This document shows positions 1-11,700 of a stretch of 64,000 nucleotides of DNA, piece after piece (within the stretch, counting starts at the first letter, position 1; the number at the start of each line of letters is the position of its first letter). This stretch comes from Amphiura filiformis. Lineage: Eukaryota > Echinodermata > Ophiuroidea > Amphilepidida > Amphiuridae. The notes under the pieces are model-generated. The model saw only the letters and a program-made list of their open reading frames with translations. It was not told the DNA's origin and did no database searches. The stretch covers positions 96,662,536 through 96,726,535 of the forward strand of contig NC_092628.1 of NCBI RefSeq assembly GCF_039555335.1, given 5' to 3'. Made by a program: the position numbers and the translations under genes.

Positions 1-486
1 ACCATTATTTTTTGCTAGAGACCTGTATTTAGTTAATATTGATGATATTTGAGTTGCTAAATTAAGGGGTAGGGGTAGCATTATGGAGCATTTCCCCAGT
101 TCTACTGAGTCCATTTTCACAATATTGGTCTTGTTGGGTAGATATGAACTGCAAAAGTACGAAAAAGTAATACATGAGATATGATTTTAGAGCAGCTCTG
201 ACTTGACCAGGGGTTAAAGGGTCATGTGACGCCTGATTTTTAGTAATTTTCATGGTTGTGCGACCTTTTGACCTCTGGTCAAAACATGGATAGCCGAAAA
301 TTATATATCATTTATTTTTGGAAATGCTGCAGTTCATATCTATGTAACAATATCACATTTGGGAAATTTGACTGAGTAGAACTGAGGAAATGCTCCATAA
401 TGCTACCCCTACCTCTTAATATAGCAACTCAAATATCATTAATATTTAACTTACATACGTATCTTTAGCAAAAAAATAATGGTAAC
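1..486. repeat. Large foldback (inverted-repeat) element
   Basis: The left arm (about 1-180) and right arm (about 320-486) are reverse complements over most of their length. Both contain GGGGTAGCATTATGGAGCAT-like and GATATTTGAGTTGCTA words in opposite orientation, and the outermost bases are ACCATTATTTTTTGCTA against its complement near 470-486. The spacer is about 140 bp. There is no coding potential. It is best read as a MITE or foldback element; its left end may continue before base 1, so no target duplication can be defined. Confidence 0.75.
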
Positions 487-589
487 CAATTGGAGACTGC
501 TTGCTATTCAGTGATGCTCTAGAGGGTCCAAACAAACTACCCAAAGTATTTAATATTGGTTAGGATGGCATCTGAATGCCTACTTTTCC

Positions 590-820
590 CAGATTGTTTA
601 TACTGATTTCTCTATATAGCCGACTAATGCTGATATAGAGTTATACAGTAAGATATAGCAAAAAAGTATGGATTTTGTGAAAATCTACTGCCTGGGTGAA
701 ACATGCTTTGATCTTACTGATATTTTAGCACAATAGTAGTATGTACCCCAGTAAAATTCTCCGAGAGTTCCAAGTCGATCCGAGAAAAAAGGTGTTTTTC
801 GCCCCACCCTAGTGCATAGG
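590..820 (+). repeat. Dispersed repeat, copy A (partner at 46597-47270)
   Basis: The segment shares ordered blocks with 46597-47270: CTGATTTCTCTAT, GATTTTGTGAAAATC, ACTGCCTGGG, TAGTATGTACCC and CAAGTCGATC. In this copy the blocks run almost continuously. In the partner about 450 bp separates the AGCACA block from the TAGTATGTACCC block. This is an interspersed non-coding repeat of unknown class. Confidence 0.65.
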
Positions 821-2667
821 CATCTGTGATTGGTTTTTTTACCAACTCCTAAAGTGCTCTAAAGTGCTCTCTTCATTCAATCAGAATTGTTTTTTATATC
901 GAACGAAACTTAACATTTCCACCTAAAAACACTGTTTTTCATTAGGTCAACAGAATACGCAATTTATAGCAAGGCGAATGTGGAAAATCTGTTGAAAACG
1001 ACCTATCCCAGCACGATTTTTGACCAAAATGTAGGTTTTAAAAGTCAAAACCTGAAGTGTTCCTTACAATATTTTTCACATTTTATGTCATTTTGACATT
1101 AAATGAAAAAGCACACTTATATTGTCCATATACTAGCTTCATTTGAATGAGCAATGCCCATTCTCTTTCAATTGCGAATCTTTTGCAAAAAGTTACTATT
1201 TTCGCCTGTTTTGTCATACGGTTGTAAATTCGATGAACTATGACTTTGCTAAAGAGCGCTTACAAATTGATATGTGTCGCAAATAAAATACATCGCAAAA
1301 TAGGAAAAGCCCAACTTTGATTTACATATTTTACGAATCCAATTACAAAAATATCAACCAGAATTGAATTAAAATTTCAATCAGATGACGGATCATTTGT
1401 TAGAAAATAATCAAATTCTGAATTCATCAACTCCGCACCATCATGACCAGGAAGATTATTCTGCTTTGGTAAAGTAAGTATCTTCTTTGGAAGACCACGA
1501 GTTAAAATTAAATTTTAAACTGAAATAACAAAAGCTCAACTTTGAGTTACATTTTTTAAGAATACAATTACAATTTAGAAGTAACTTAAAATTTTTAATC
1601 AGATGACGGAACATTTGTTTAAAAAATAAATAAAATTCCAAACGTTAATATTAGTGAAATACTTAGAAGAAGCTTACCTCTAGACTCTTTTGCTGCTAAT
1701 TTGAAGATTATAAGAACACATAGCTCTTACTAATGGTGTAGGCCTACTGTGAAATATACTGCCTCATCATATAACTCGATATTCTAACAGTATTATCTGG
1801 ATGAAATAAACAGCAGCCGAGCAAATCGTACTCTATATAAATACGTTGTAATTATAGGTAATGATAATCAGCAGCCAATCAGAAAAGCTGTTAGAAAACA
1901 TATCAAATATAATAGGCATATATTTATAATTGCTTTTATGATAGGCTGCTATATATATTGCGAACAGAAAGTACCCGGACACTTAAAACAAAAGCCATTG
2001 CATGATAAAGATAGATGGAAACTTTTGTTTTGCGTTAAGCAGGTGGTGTATGACGTGCAGTCCCTAAATTCAGTAAATTTTCATCGTCAACCGTGTAATT
2101 GAATGGGATTATTTTGAAATTTTAAAACGCTTGAAATATCACAAACAAATAGGCCTATGTTGATAAATAATATAAATACAAGCTAAAACCGTTGGGGTTC
2201 GATAATGAACCCCACAAAACTAACCGAGCATATGGAAAATGCCATACGGCCGGGCGGTTTCACGAGTTGCCGGCTCGATCATGTCATCCGCCGCCTGGCG
2301 TTAAGACTTTTTCAACGCATGCGTGTTCGTCTCCTACGCCTTCGCTGTACCATTCCATTCACTGTGTGGAGTGAGTGGAATCTCTTGATCAGATGTTATT
2401 ATTATATTAACCTAAACAACCAATCATATTCCATCGGTTTACTACAGAATATAATATATTGCATACAAAATTTTTAAAATGTTAAAATGTATTTGTGTAC
2501 CTAAGTATTACGATACCACACATTCTTGAATTAATCGTGACGTAATTCCACTCGCCCTTCCCATAATTCATTGCAATTCCTGATTCGAACTGGGCAGCTT
2601 TGTTTCCAATGGACATTTTATTGTAAAATGTCATTGTACAAGGAATAACATTTAAAAAAAATTCCAC
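821..2667. other. AT-rich intergenic stretch
   Basis: No exon with matching splice signals, RNA gene or clear tandem repeat was recognised. Two similar passages near 1310-1400 and 1530-1630 (both with CAACTTTGA..TTACAT and TCAGATGACGGA.CATTTGTT) suggest an old local duplication of about 220 bp. A GC-richer patch at 2190-2350 begins with AAACCGTTGGGGTTCGA; the similar phrase AAACCGTCGGGGTACGA begins another repeat near 3305, so both may be copies of one repeat family. Confidence 0.5.
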
Positions 2668-2976
2668 ATAGCCCCCGAATGAGAAGTAAATTATCTTTGT
2701 ATATTTGTTTGTAATCACTCAAAAAGCATTTTGTGTGAATTTTACATCCGAACTAGGTGTTATTAAATTTTTATGAGCCTTTTTATTTTACATGTAAAGT
2801 CTATGGGTGTAACGATTAGAAATGGATGGCAATATTGAAAAACCCTAATTTTTGGCCATTTTAGACACTAAAATGCCCATAAAAAAAGAATAGCACATAA
2901 TTCGGATGTAAAATTTACACACAATGTTACCTGAGTGAGTACAAACATAATTAAATACATTTCATTCGGGGGCTAT
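2668..2976. mobile_element. MITE with GCCCCCGAATG termini, TA-flanked
   Basis: The left end TAGCCCCCGAATGA and right end TCATTCGGGGGCTA are inverted. The arms continue inward with TTTACATCCGAA (about 2745) against TTCGGATGTAAA (about 2900), giving roughly 80-bp imperfect arms around a 150-bp centre. The TA dinucleotide at both ends suits a Tc1/mariner-type non-autonomous element. No transposase is present. Confidence 0.7.
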
Positions 2977-3439
2977 AGCAAAAACAAAAAAATTTCCTAT
3001 ACCTTAATGGTTATGGTACAAAGGTGTGGGGTGTACAGGGTGTAACAATACAGGGTTACAGGGTGTAACAATAATATTTGTAAAATTTTGAAAATAGAAT
3101 GACACAAGCTTTGTTGCAATAAAATCGATGGTATATAAGTGAAGATATGGCCAATTATGTAACCTAGTCTTAAAACCGCTCAGGCGGTGATGGAAGCGAT
3201 ATCGCCAATTTTGAGGTCGCCATTGGATTAACACATAATCATGAAATCTTCACAAACAATTCTAAATTTTTTATGTGGTGTCAAAGCTAAATTATCTTAC
3301 TCTAAAACCGTCGGGGTACGACAGTGTACCACACTGCAAGTATGTTAATTTTCCATTTGTAATTGCTAACCGTGTATTTTGAATCGGGCTGTCAGCCTTG
3401 TATCTTCGCCAGCCTCGTACGTCACGTGTTGCGCTTCCT

Positions 3440-4151
3440 ATGCCGCCTGAAACCGCTACGTCAAGGGCGCAGTCTTAGCTCTCAAATGCCGTTTGTACTG
3501 TTCAATTTGCTTGTTTCCATTTCGAGATGTTTATTTAACAAGGAAAGAGAAAAATCACAATTGTGCCACTTTTACTAGGGAAGAGAGCTGTACATGTAAA
3601 TCAATGTGATAGCTGATGTTGATGCGTCTAATGCACGAGCCCCGAAGGGGAAGTGGGGGGCATTAGACGCATCAACATCAGCGCGCGTGCATTATTTTGT
3701 CTAATTTCTCTCCCAACAAGTAATACGCGTTCATTAACTTGTGCAATTTTTGTTTGTCTTTTAACACTAAGAGAACAGCATTTACCATGATAAAATTATT
3801 GACATGCACATGTATTTAATTTTACAGCAGAATGTGAAATATCTCTTTATCGTTTAATCTTTAAAGTGGAAAAAGAAAATCATTATTCCTGCATCATGAT
3901 AAAGCAGTAAAAACAGTAAGCAAACATTGTATTGTGTAATTGATGCATTCTTTTGGATTTTACGAAGGAACTCTTGATAAACTTGATGCTATCACTGATT
4001 TACATGTAAAGCCTTCTTCCCAAGTAAAAGTGGCACAATTGTGATTTTATCCTTTCGTCGTTAACTAAACATATCTCGAGAATAAAACAAGCAAATTGAA
4101 CAGAACAAACAGTATTTGAGAGCTAAGACTACTCCCTTGACGTTGATGTAA
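3440..4151. repeat. Inverted repeat of about 130-bp arms with an inner 23-bp palindrome
   Basis: The left arm (about 3455-3605) and right arm (about 4000-4148) are reverse complements; GTCTTAGCTCTCAAAT, TTCAATTTGCTTGTTT and CACAATTGTGCCACTTTTAC occur in both in opposite orientation. Inside, 3612-3634 and 3660-3682 form a perfect 23-bp inverted repeat (GCTGATGTTGATGCG...) around a GC-rich 25-base loop. No ORF is convincing. It looks like a foldback transposon carrying a second, smaller palindrome. Confidence 0.7.
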
Positions 4152-5137
4152 GCATCATGCCACAACGGTATTTTCTAATTGCCAAAGAGGGCGCTTTTCC
4201 ACTCACACAATTTTTTTATAGACAGGCTGTAGAGTTGAACCATGGACAGCTCTTATGATAGGTAGTTTTAACAACGGTATTCGAAATGGTAGAAATGATT
4301 ACATAATAGAATATTTCCTTGAGTTTTTGAAAGTCACAACTAAGCACTGATATAACAACCTCATTTACTAGAAATCGTGGATTTCAACCCCAATTCACGT
4401 TGGAAGAACGTATTTTTATGGTTGTGACATTCGGTAGCACATGAAGTCAAGCAGAAACCATAAGATTGTTTATAGCTCATTTTCACTCACGTCTTCCATC
4501 AAGCCATACAATTACATATGACTATGAAAATTATGTAGAATTTTTGAACTGAAATGCTGGCATTAGTGGTCGCCCCAGAACAACTAGAAGCCCAGCTGAA
4601 CTTAATTTCAACATTTAATTGTTTTGTACTTATGGATGCAAAACCTGTTCTCAGGGGTATGATATGCGAAATCACTTTATTTATAAGATAATTTGAAAGA
4701 AATTTCATGACTTCATTAAAGAAATATCATATTATTATTAAGTTTTTTTATGACGAAACACCACTTATAATTCTTTTGTGTCAGTTCTTTGATGTTTAAT
4801 GCACGATAAGCATATCTACGCGGTTCAAACTTGATATGCGCAAACATGGCAAAAGTGGCCCAACACGTTTTTTGGATGTTTTAATTAATCGGACATAACT
4901 TTTGAACCCATGCTAGTAAAGAAACCAACTAAAAGTCTTCTTTTACTAAGATATAACTGATTGTATTTTCCTGAGAAGTCAAAATGCAATTGTAAAAATT
5001 TTATTGTTACACCCTGTAGTATTATGGCGTTGTGTTTGGGGTGTTATTTTGCTACATTAGTGGAACCAATGTTTTTTTAGCATTACACCTCAAATAATAA
5101 AATAAGAATTGGTTCTATGATGCAATTTTATCAGTTT
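4152..5137. other. Intergenic, no gene seen
   Basis: AT-rich sequence. The only recognisable piece is near 4850-5020, ending in GTTACACCCTGTA. That word recurs, in the same or reverse sense, at 3035-3075 and 21650, so it marks a dispersed repeat. No exon or RNA gene is supported. Confidence 0.4.
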
Positions 5138-5420
5138 CGCCGTCGAGCAATGATTAAAGGAGGAAAGAGGAAAAGTGATCCCGCCCGGGAATTGAACCCA
5201 GGACCTCTGGTTTACGAGACCAGCGCCTTAACCACTTGGCCACGGGAGCTTCATGATTAAGCAGACTGGGAATTCAACCTATAAGCGGTCACTTAGCCCT
5301 ACTTCCTCCGTGTAAGTCATCCCGATGTGGCTCGGGCTTGACAAGCGTAAATAATGCCGTCCTCACTGTAGAGGGACATAACATGAAAAACAGCGGCTTT
5401 TTTCGACGGGAATAAGCAAA
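5138..5420 (-). mobile_element. tRNA-derived SINE with tRNA-Thr-like head
   Basis: On the minus strand, 5251 to 5177 reads as a tRNA-like head. It has an A-box-like GTGGCCAAGTGGTTAAGG, an anticodon stem CTGGT/ACCAG with loop CTCGTAA (anticodon CGT, Thr) and a B-box-like GGGTTCAATTCCC. The acceptor stem has a mismatch and the T arm carries an extra G, so it is not a sound tRNA. The flanks (TTTCGCCGTCG, AAAGGAG.AA, CCCGTCGA) recur around a T-arm fragment at 22982-23125, which shows it is a dispersed SINE rather than a gene. Confidence 0.75.
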
Positions 5421-5930
5421 CTATGATGCAATTTTAGAATTGGTTCTATTTTTCTATATGATCAAAGGAGCCAAAACTCACAATTTTGCCCTCATCGTTA
5501 GGAACAAAAACAAAAAAGTTAATTGTAGTATTGTTATACGGTGTTTGGTTTTGGTTAGGTTAGTTCTATTTGGTATCAAATCATGGATCGCCTGATATGA
5601 TACCAGAATAAGTGCGACCTCATAAAGTTGAGACGATTCTCAAAATTCTACATATGCACAAAACATCTAGTAGCCTATACTCAGGCGGGAAATGTTAGGC
5701 TTTTACCACAACGCCGAAAAGTAGACCCACGTTAAGAGTGCTATTAGTTGACCTGCCTGTCTATATATTAGATTAAATTTGTATTTAAACTTGAATAATT
5801 CCTGATGCTTCTGGGGAGATGTCACAAGACAATTCTCAAAATAAAATAATTTGATATCAATCCGCGATGTTATAAGTCCCGCCGATTACGAGCTGATCAA
5901 AGTATATAGTCGTGGGGGATTTTGAGCAGG
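5421..5930. other. Intergenic, no gene seen
   Basis: AT-rich sequence without a supported exon. The phrase GAGCTGATCAAAGTATA at 5890 reappears in inverted form at 11570-11612, so short repeats are shared with the transporter gene's introns. Confidence 0.3.
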
Positions 5931-6170
5931 GAAATGGTCGATTGTCCGAAGGTTCATTAGTCCGAGAACCCAATAACCTAAGCCATTAATCATAACCATA
6001 CACATAATCCTAACTCATATAATCCTAACCATAACTTTAACTCCTAACCCTAACCCGAACACTAACCATAACCCCAAATGCTAACCCAAACCTAATCTTA
6101 TCCGTAACCTATTCCTAATATTAAAAGCCCTAAATCCGAACTTTACCCCTTTTCAAAACAATAACCCTTT
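5931..6170. repeat. Degenerate telomere-like (CCTAAC)n tract with GGTTCATTAGTCCGA leader
   Basis: A leader, AGGTTCATTAGTCCGAG, is followed by about 150 bp rich in CCTAAC/CCATAAC/ACCCTAAC words (about 5985-6120). The animal telomere repeat is TTAGGG, so this resembles a heavily decayed interstitial telomeric tract. It could equally be a simple repeat inside a dispersed element. Confidence 0.55.
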
Positions 6171-7257
6171 AGACTATAATGAACTGTTTGGTGTCATTAA
6201 AAAAGGATTTCACGGCAGAATAACTTTAATACCAAAAATCCACTGAAATCCATCTTGGGGAAATTCTGTAAGTGTTTCAAAGGTAGCAATGTACAGGGTC
6301 AAAATTTGACAATGTTCCGAATGTTTTACTGTAAAATATATACCAATGGTTCTGTCAAGTCCCAAGGATTACAATGTATAGTTTGCACTACCTGAATGAA
6401 TTATAGTTCAACTCATAGCTACATTACAATAAACATTCAAAGTCATATGGGAATCTCATAATGCTCCTACTCTTTCAAAATGGTGTCAAATTGTTAATCT
6501 TATTGTGCATTAACCCAAAACGCATTGGTGGCAATGTTAATGTACGACATATAAATCATAATTAGAGGGGAAAGTATAAAAGGGTCCACATAGTCTATGG
6601 GAATCGGTCCTCTATTATAGTCAATCAACATTTTCTGTTTTCAGTGTGTTTTGGTATGACCAAACAAGTGATGAATTAAACGAAACTCTGAGAATTCTGA
6701 AACGTATGCCACAGAATGGCCTTGAACCACTTTAGGCTTAAATTGTATGAATGAAATTATAATAAGACGTAGATGGTTTTAATGGGCACACACCACTAAA
6801 TAATCGCCCCATTGAAATACACGGGAAAATACAAGAAAGTAAGTTTGTTTTTCTACCCCATGTAACAACATTTTTAATATTTTGATCAAACCAATGTCTT
6901 AAATAAAGATTAAACTTTTATTTAAATTTAATTTTTTGGGACAAGTTAAGACAAACTTGAGAGATACGAACTCCTGAACAGCGCCATCCCGAATTTCAGC
7001 CGACACGCTCGCCTCCTTACCAGTTCCGGGCATGATATTGTTCCGAGGGCCTATTACCCATGCACATTCGATTCAGAAAATTTTCTGAACAGATATGTAC
7101 TGTTGAGCTCCTATTCTATCTTTTTTTTCTTTTTAACCAAGAGTCACTCAAATTTGGTTCCCTCGGGACGCCGATATATTTCGCATAGGTGCTATTTTTT
7201 ACCGGAACTTTGAAAGGTTACACCAAATGCGGAAGGATTTAGTGTAGTGCACCCTAA
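6171..7257. other. Intergenic, no gene seen
   Basis: No exon, RNA gene or strong repeat was recognised; composition is AT-rich, with a slightly GC-richer patch at 6985-7060. It lies 3' of the broken Penelope-like ORF and could hold part of that element's tail. Confidence 0.3.
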
Positions 7258-7337
7258 TACGTCTCACGTTCACGACTTTATTATTCAGAGCTGTGGTAGC
7301 CTGCGACCTGTATCCACAAGCCTTCGGAGCCACTGGT

Positions 7338-7863
7338 TTATTCCGTGGTCGTCACGTGACCGGGCACGTGACTGCTGGTGTTTCTAGGGTCACATGACTT
7401 GATGATGCTGTCATAGCTGAGAGAGATGATGTACTGGTCCTGGTGCCTGTTCAGATTACCGTTTCGTCTCTTGATGTAAATGGCTTTGCGCACTCTCCTA
7501 CGGTACCAGTCGCTTTCGCGGTCCAGAACGCGGACATTGTCCCAATCAATGCGGTGCTTAGCCCTTATAGCGTGCACTCCAACCAGAGAGCCAGGTCTTT
7601 CGTGTTCCCTGAGTCTATTTCTTAGAGGGCGGACACTCTCACCAACATAAGTGGATTCACAATCATCATATTGGAGGCCGTACACTGCACCTGATTTATC
7701 CAATTTGTGTGTGGGATCTTTAGGTGACACCAGCTATGCTATGAACGAAGTGAGTTCTGTGGCTATTATGAGTTGTTATGAGATCTGAACAGCCGTTGGA
7801 GGCTTTCAGCCACTCCCTCTGCGTACGGGAGAGTCACATTGTCCTTGTTGGGGTGGTCAGTGT
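7338..7863 (-). pseudogene. Penelope-like retroelement remnant: C-terminal GIY-YIG endonuclease
   Basis: The minus-strand frame running down to 7338 encodes about 130 residues ending a Penelope-like element protein. LVSPKDPT leads into GAVYGLQ..C..TYVGES (the GIY and YIG halves of the nuclease fold), then RPLRNRLREH and RESDWYRRRVRKAI, supplying the expected Arg and Glu. In Penelope-like elements this domain follows a reverse transcriptase and nicks the target site. Upstream, 7863-7765 still reads VTLPYAEG..ESLQRLF, typical of the RT-to-endonuclease linker. Two stops, a further stop at 7734-7736 and loss of the whole RT domain show it is 5'-truncated and dead. It lies 0.8 kb downstream of the SLC43A3-like gene. 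Confidence 0.85.
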
Positions 7864-8099
7864 CTTATGTCTTATTCAAATCCTTACCAAATTCTAAATT
7901 TTAACCCCTGTATAAGCCTAGCCCCTTCACGAATTAATTTTCCCATGAAGGATTTTAATGTAATTTTGGTATGTTGTTGACGACACAGTGTGCTTCTGAT
8001 GACACCGTCATATCTTGTTCTACCATTTTGTTCTGGGTATAACGTTGTTTTTCTTTCAAAGATATTTTTAATATCCAAAGTCATTAGGTCGCTTATTTG

Positions 8100-8673
8100 A
8101 GCATTGTAGTGAATTGGGAAAACATTTATTGGTGTAGTTGGAAGTTAGTAAGGCGAGGGCAACTGCAATTAGGATTAATGTATAATCAGAGTATATAATC
8201 AAGCACGGTCATTCACTTCCAAAAAATAATGGTCACAAATAAAATATTTTATTCTCTAGTTAATATAGTTCTCTTGGTCAAGCATGCTGCCATGAAATAA
8301 TCAGTTACTCTTTTAGATTTCGTCGAGAACCATATTGCATGAATTATAACTTTATATGATATAAAGTGTCCATCACCCCTGATCACTACCGCAAACGACT
8401 TTTCACTCATCACATTAGTATAAAGTCATATTCCATATATAATTACAAAAGAGCTGATTCATTTTTCTTCTCGATCTCGGTCGTTTCAATCTACTTGGAA
8501 CACTTCTTAGTAGCGATATAGCGACCTACATTTTTCAGTAGCCTGTTACAATTTATATAGAGCGGCTCTTTTCAGGGCCACTTATTATTCATTGATAACA
8601 TATTCATTGACACAAGAGGATTGAGACTGAACTTTAATGTTATCGATAAAATCTCCTTGCAAAGCACATATTT
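8100..8673 (-). other. 3' flank / probable 3' UTR of the SLC43A3-like gene
   Basis: The stretch directly follows the TAA stop on the minus strand and contains no other exon. Minus-strand ATTAAA (about 8634) and AATAAA (about 8251) words could act as polyadenylation signals. Neither can be chosen without transcript data. Confidence 0.35.
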
Positions 8674-8775
8674 TTATAAAGTATTTGCTTTTTTGTTCAA
8701 TCTTCTGGCATGGTAGGTGACATATACAGGCAAGGCAATAGTTGCGGCACAGGCTATCAACATGATAATGTTCAT
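8674..8775 (-). CDS. SLC43A3: SLC43A3-like coding exon 9 (terminal)
   Basis: Residues 447-479 and TAA at 8674-8676. It encodes the last helix (MNIIMLIACAATIALPVYV) and a basic tail HARRLNKK. The acceptor is TTCTTTCAG. It is separated from exon 8 by the longest intron after intron 4, about 1.9 kb. Confidence 0.9.
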   Translation of the reverse strand: MNIIMLIACAATIALPVYVTYHARRLNKKANTL

Positions 8776-11700
8776 CTGAAAGAAGAAGAAAAAACATGAA
8801 AGAAAATTTAATACCAATCAGTTTTTATGTTTGTAGAATGGTGTAGCCTGCTTCTTTCAATGTAACTTTGGATCCTCTTCAAATGACCAGAATTTATAAG
8901 CTGATTATCTCCTGTTATCGCTTATTTGTGATTATCTTATGTTTTCGAATGTACAGCTCAGGTGACTTTCAGCAGTTCTGACTTTCAGTAATACGTGACT
9001 TGAATAGTGTCTTTGATAAATTAGTGACATCAAAAGAGACTACATTTCGCTTAACAAGACCAATACGACTTTTAAAATAAAACGGTAAGTATACCCTAAT
9101 TTTGAAAGCAATCAAGTAAATAATGAATATACAATACTGACAGAAAATATCCAACAATCGTATCCCTGAAATATTAGGATACAATTGCCTTAAAGAATAT
9201 GTAATATTACACATAGTCTTTTTCAAATTAATTGATTGTGATAACTCACTTAGTCAAACATAGACTTCTCCGTAGTCCACTTGCCCATTTTGCATACTCT
9301 GGCTATTACATTTAAGCATAAAACTCTGATTTATATTGATTTGTGTGCAACTGATAGATTTTCACATCTGTATCTGATCTTTTCAGTCACCGCACTCCCT
9401 CTGTTTGTTAGCTTCCCAAGTGGACTACTGACTTTGCCTTGTGGTTAAGATTTTTAACACGGGACTCTATGGAGAGTTAGGCCAATTTCTGGCCTAACTA
9501 AAATTGGCCATGATGTAATGCATCTTTAAATGGATCTGCCTTGTGATTGGTCGCCCATATCTCGCTATGGTTTAAATCTGCCGGGCCCGCGTCATTACAA
9601 TTAACTACACCGTACACATAGTATCTGTGGTATTTGCGGCGCTTTTGTGTTGACGCGAAAGTTAATCTCTCATCAAACATCTAGCGCGTCTTGTACTATA
9701 CCATGCTTAGTAATTGTGGTTAATGGACTGATAAACTAGTATGCTTGACAGTGTGTTTTTAGAGAGCAAAGTCCAGGGGGGTAAAGTTCTGCTTAAAATT
9801 CAAAGTCCATAGTCGGATTTTCGTGGTTCGCTATCAATACGCCGGTCGCCGCCAACTACAGAATTGTTCAGCGTGAGCCATTATAATGATGCAAGATAAT
9901 GTTGCATTCAATTACTTTTATTGTCACTAATCATCTGATATTTTTAACTCTTTATTACCATTTTTACAATCAGGTCCCAGGAACAGGTATTTTTACAATA
10001 ATCTTTATCTCCCTGGTTTAACGAATAACTCATTAACATGGACAAATAACACATTTCGAAACTGCCACAAAATGTTGGAGAAAGACATTCAACAATGTAA
10101 ATTATTGAGCAACATGCAACCCAATGATGAGTTAAAAGATGAGCGACAACATACCATTTGTCTTTGTCGGATAATGTATACTGCTAATATTTGATACAAA
10201 TTGATTTTGTAGTATTATAACTTGGTATAGAACTTAGACAAATCATGATAATTATGCTAAGAATACATCTAGCAAGGAAAGTTGTATCTGTGGTCAGCAG
10301 TCAGCGTGGTCTTTGTAAAAATCATTTTAAATTTGAATGTTGCACTATTTTAGCTCAAAATGAAGGGGGGAATTCTGTATTTACCGGGCCAATTGGAGGG
10401 CTAGATGTTGAAATTTTCTTTTGGGTTGATTTTAGGGGATTGAAACGTTCTTTGGGGGGTTTGGGTCAGCAAACCAAATCATTTCGGGAATTAACCACTT
10501 AACACCCCCTTTTTATTTTTGTTTTATTTTTTCTTTAACTTTCAATCAGTTGAAAACATCGTATGTTCTTCCTTTTACCCCTCCACACAAAGACCACACT
10601 GTCCGTGGCGGTGACACTAAAGTGCCCGGTAAAGTACATACCACGAGAAAGTTATTATTGAGGTACTTCTGCGTCATGATATACAAAGGATATTGTAAAA
10701 GATCGACAGTGGCTCCAAGTAAACCAATAACACCCGTCAATGTTCCATAATATCGAAATGGAAACCTGTGAAAAAGGGAAAGAAAAAGCTATGAACAATT
10801 ACTACCAGAAATAGTCCTGAATTTTGAATCAATGCAAAGGTAAGCAAACAAAAGCTGAGAAACTTACACCACAGGCAAAATGCCGAACAATATTCCGAAC
10901 AAAAAGGCTTTGGAAACTCCACAAAGAATAAATGTCGCATATTGTATCCGATGTATAGGAATAGTGATGAAAATCGCAAACAGTACAAATAATATAGAAG
11001 TTGTTGCAAACCCTAGAGCGCTATCTTTAAGATCATCGTATGGTTGGCGATTAGGTTTGCCTGCAAGAATTGTAAAAATTAAACTGAACGTCAGATGGAG
11101 GCAAAGTATTGTATGCCGAGGCAAAAGAGAGTGGGAGAGAGAGTCTAGACGGAAGAAATAAGAAATAGGTGGAGGAAGGGAGAGCTGGGGAGAGAGGAGG
11201 GAGAGATGGGGTAGCGGGATAGAGAGAGAGAAACAAAAAAGACCGAGAAACTGAGAAATCAAACACTAAAAACGAGATATCAACAGGAAATACATTGTAA
11301 CTTACAGAATATTATATAAGGATAAAACCCAGAGAAATGAAACATAATTCGGTTAAATTAGCTAGTTGGTATGATTATTAGGCTAATCGTGAGTGAGGAA
11401 CAGCTATAAACTTCTGGTCACAACATATAAAATTGTTATAGGAACAATTTAGTTTGGTTGTCGCGTTGACGAAGCTGTTCTGGATCGGCATGTGATATCG
11501 TAACTGGATAGTAGACGCTTGTTGACATGTTTAAGTTACGATTCTTAAGTTATTAAAAAAATATATTATATACTTTGATCAGCTCATAATCTATTGCGAG
11601 CTGATCAAACTATAGTTTTGTAATACGTGCTATTTAACCGTGGATTAATCAAGGCCCATTCAGTGATTTGCTCATCCGGACGATCATCAAAATTCAGATT

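Noticed and set aside
5177-5251. Functional tRNA-Thr(CGT) gene on the minus strand
   Set aside because: The acceptor stem has a mismatch and the T arm an extra G, and the flanks recur with a T-arm fragment at 22982-23125, so it is a SINE head.
10864-11262. 132-residue frame as an independent gene
   Set aside because: Its C-terminal half is exon 7 of the SLC43A3-like gene; its N-terminal half is the GAGA low-complexity tract.
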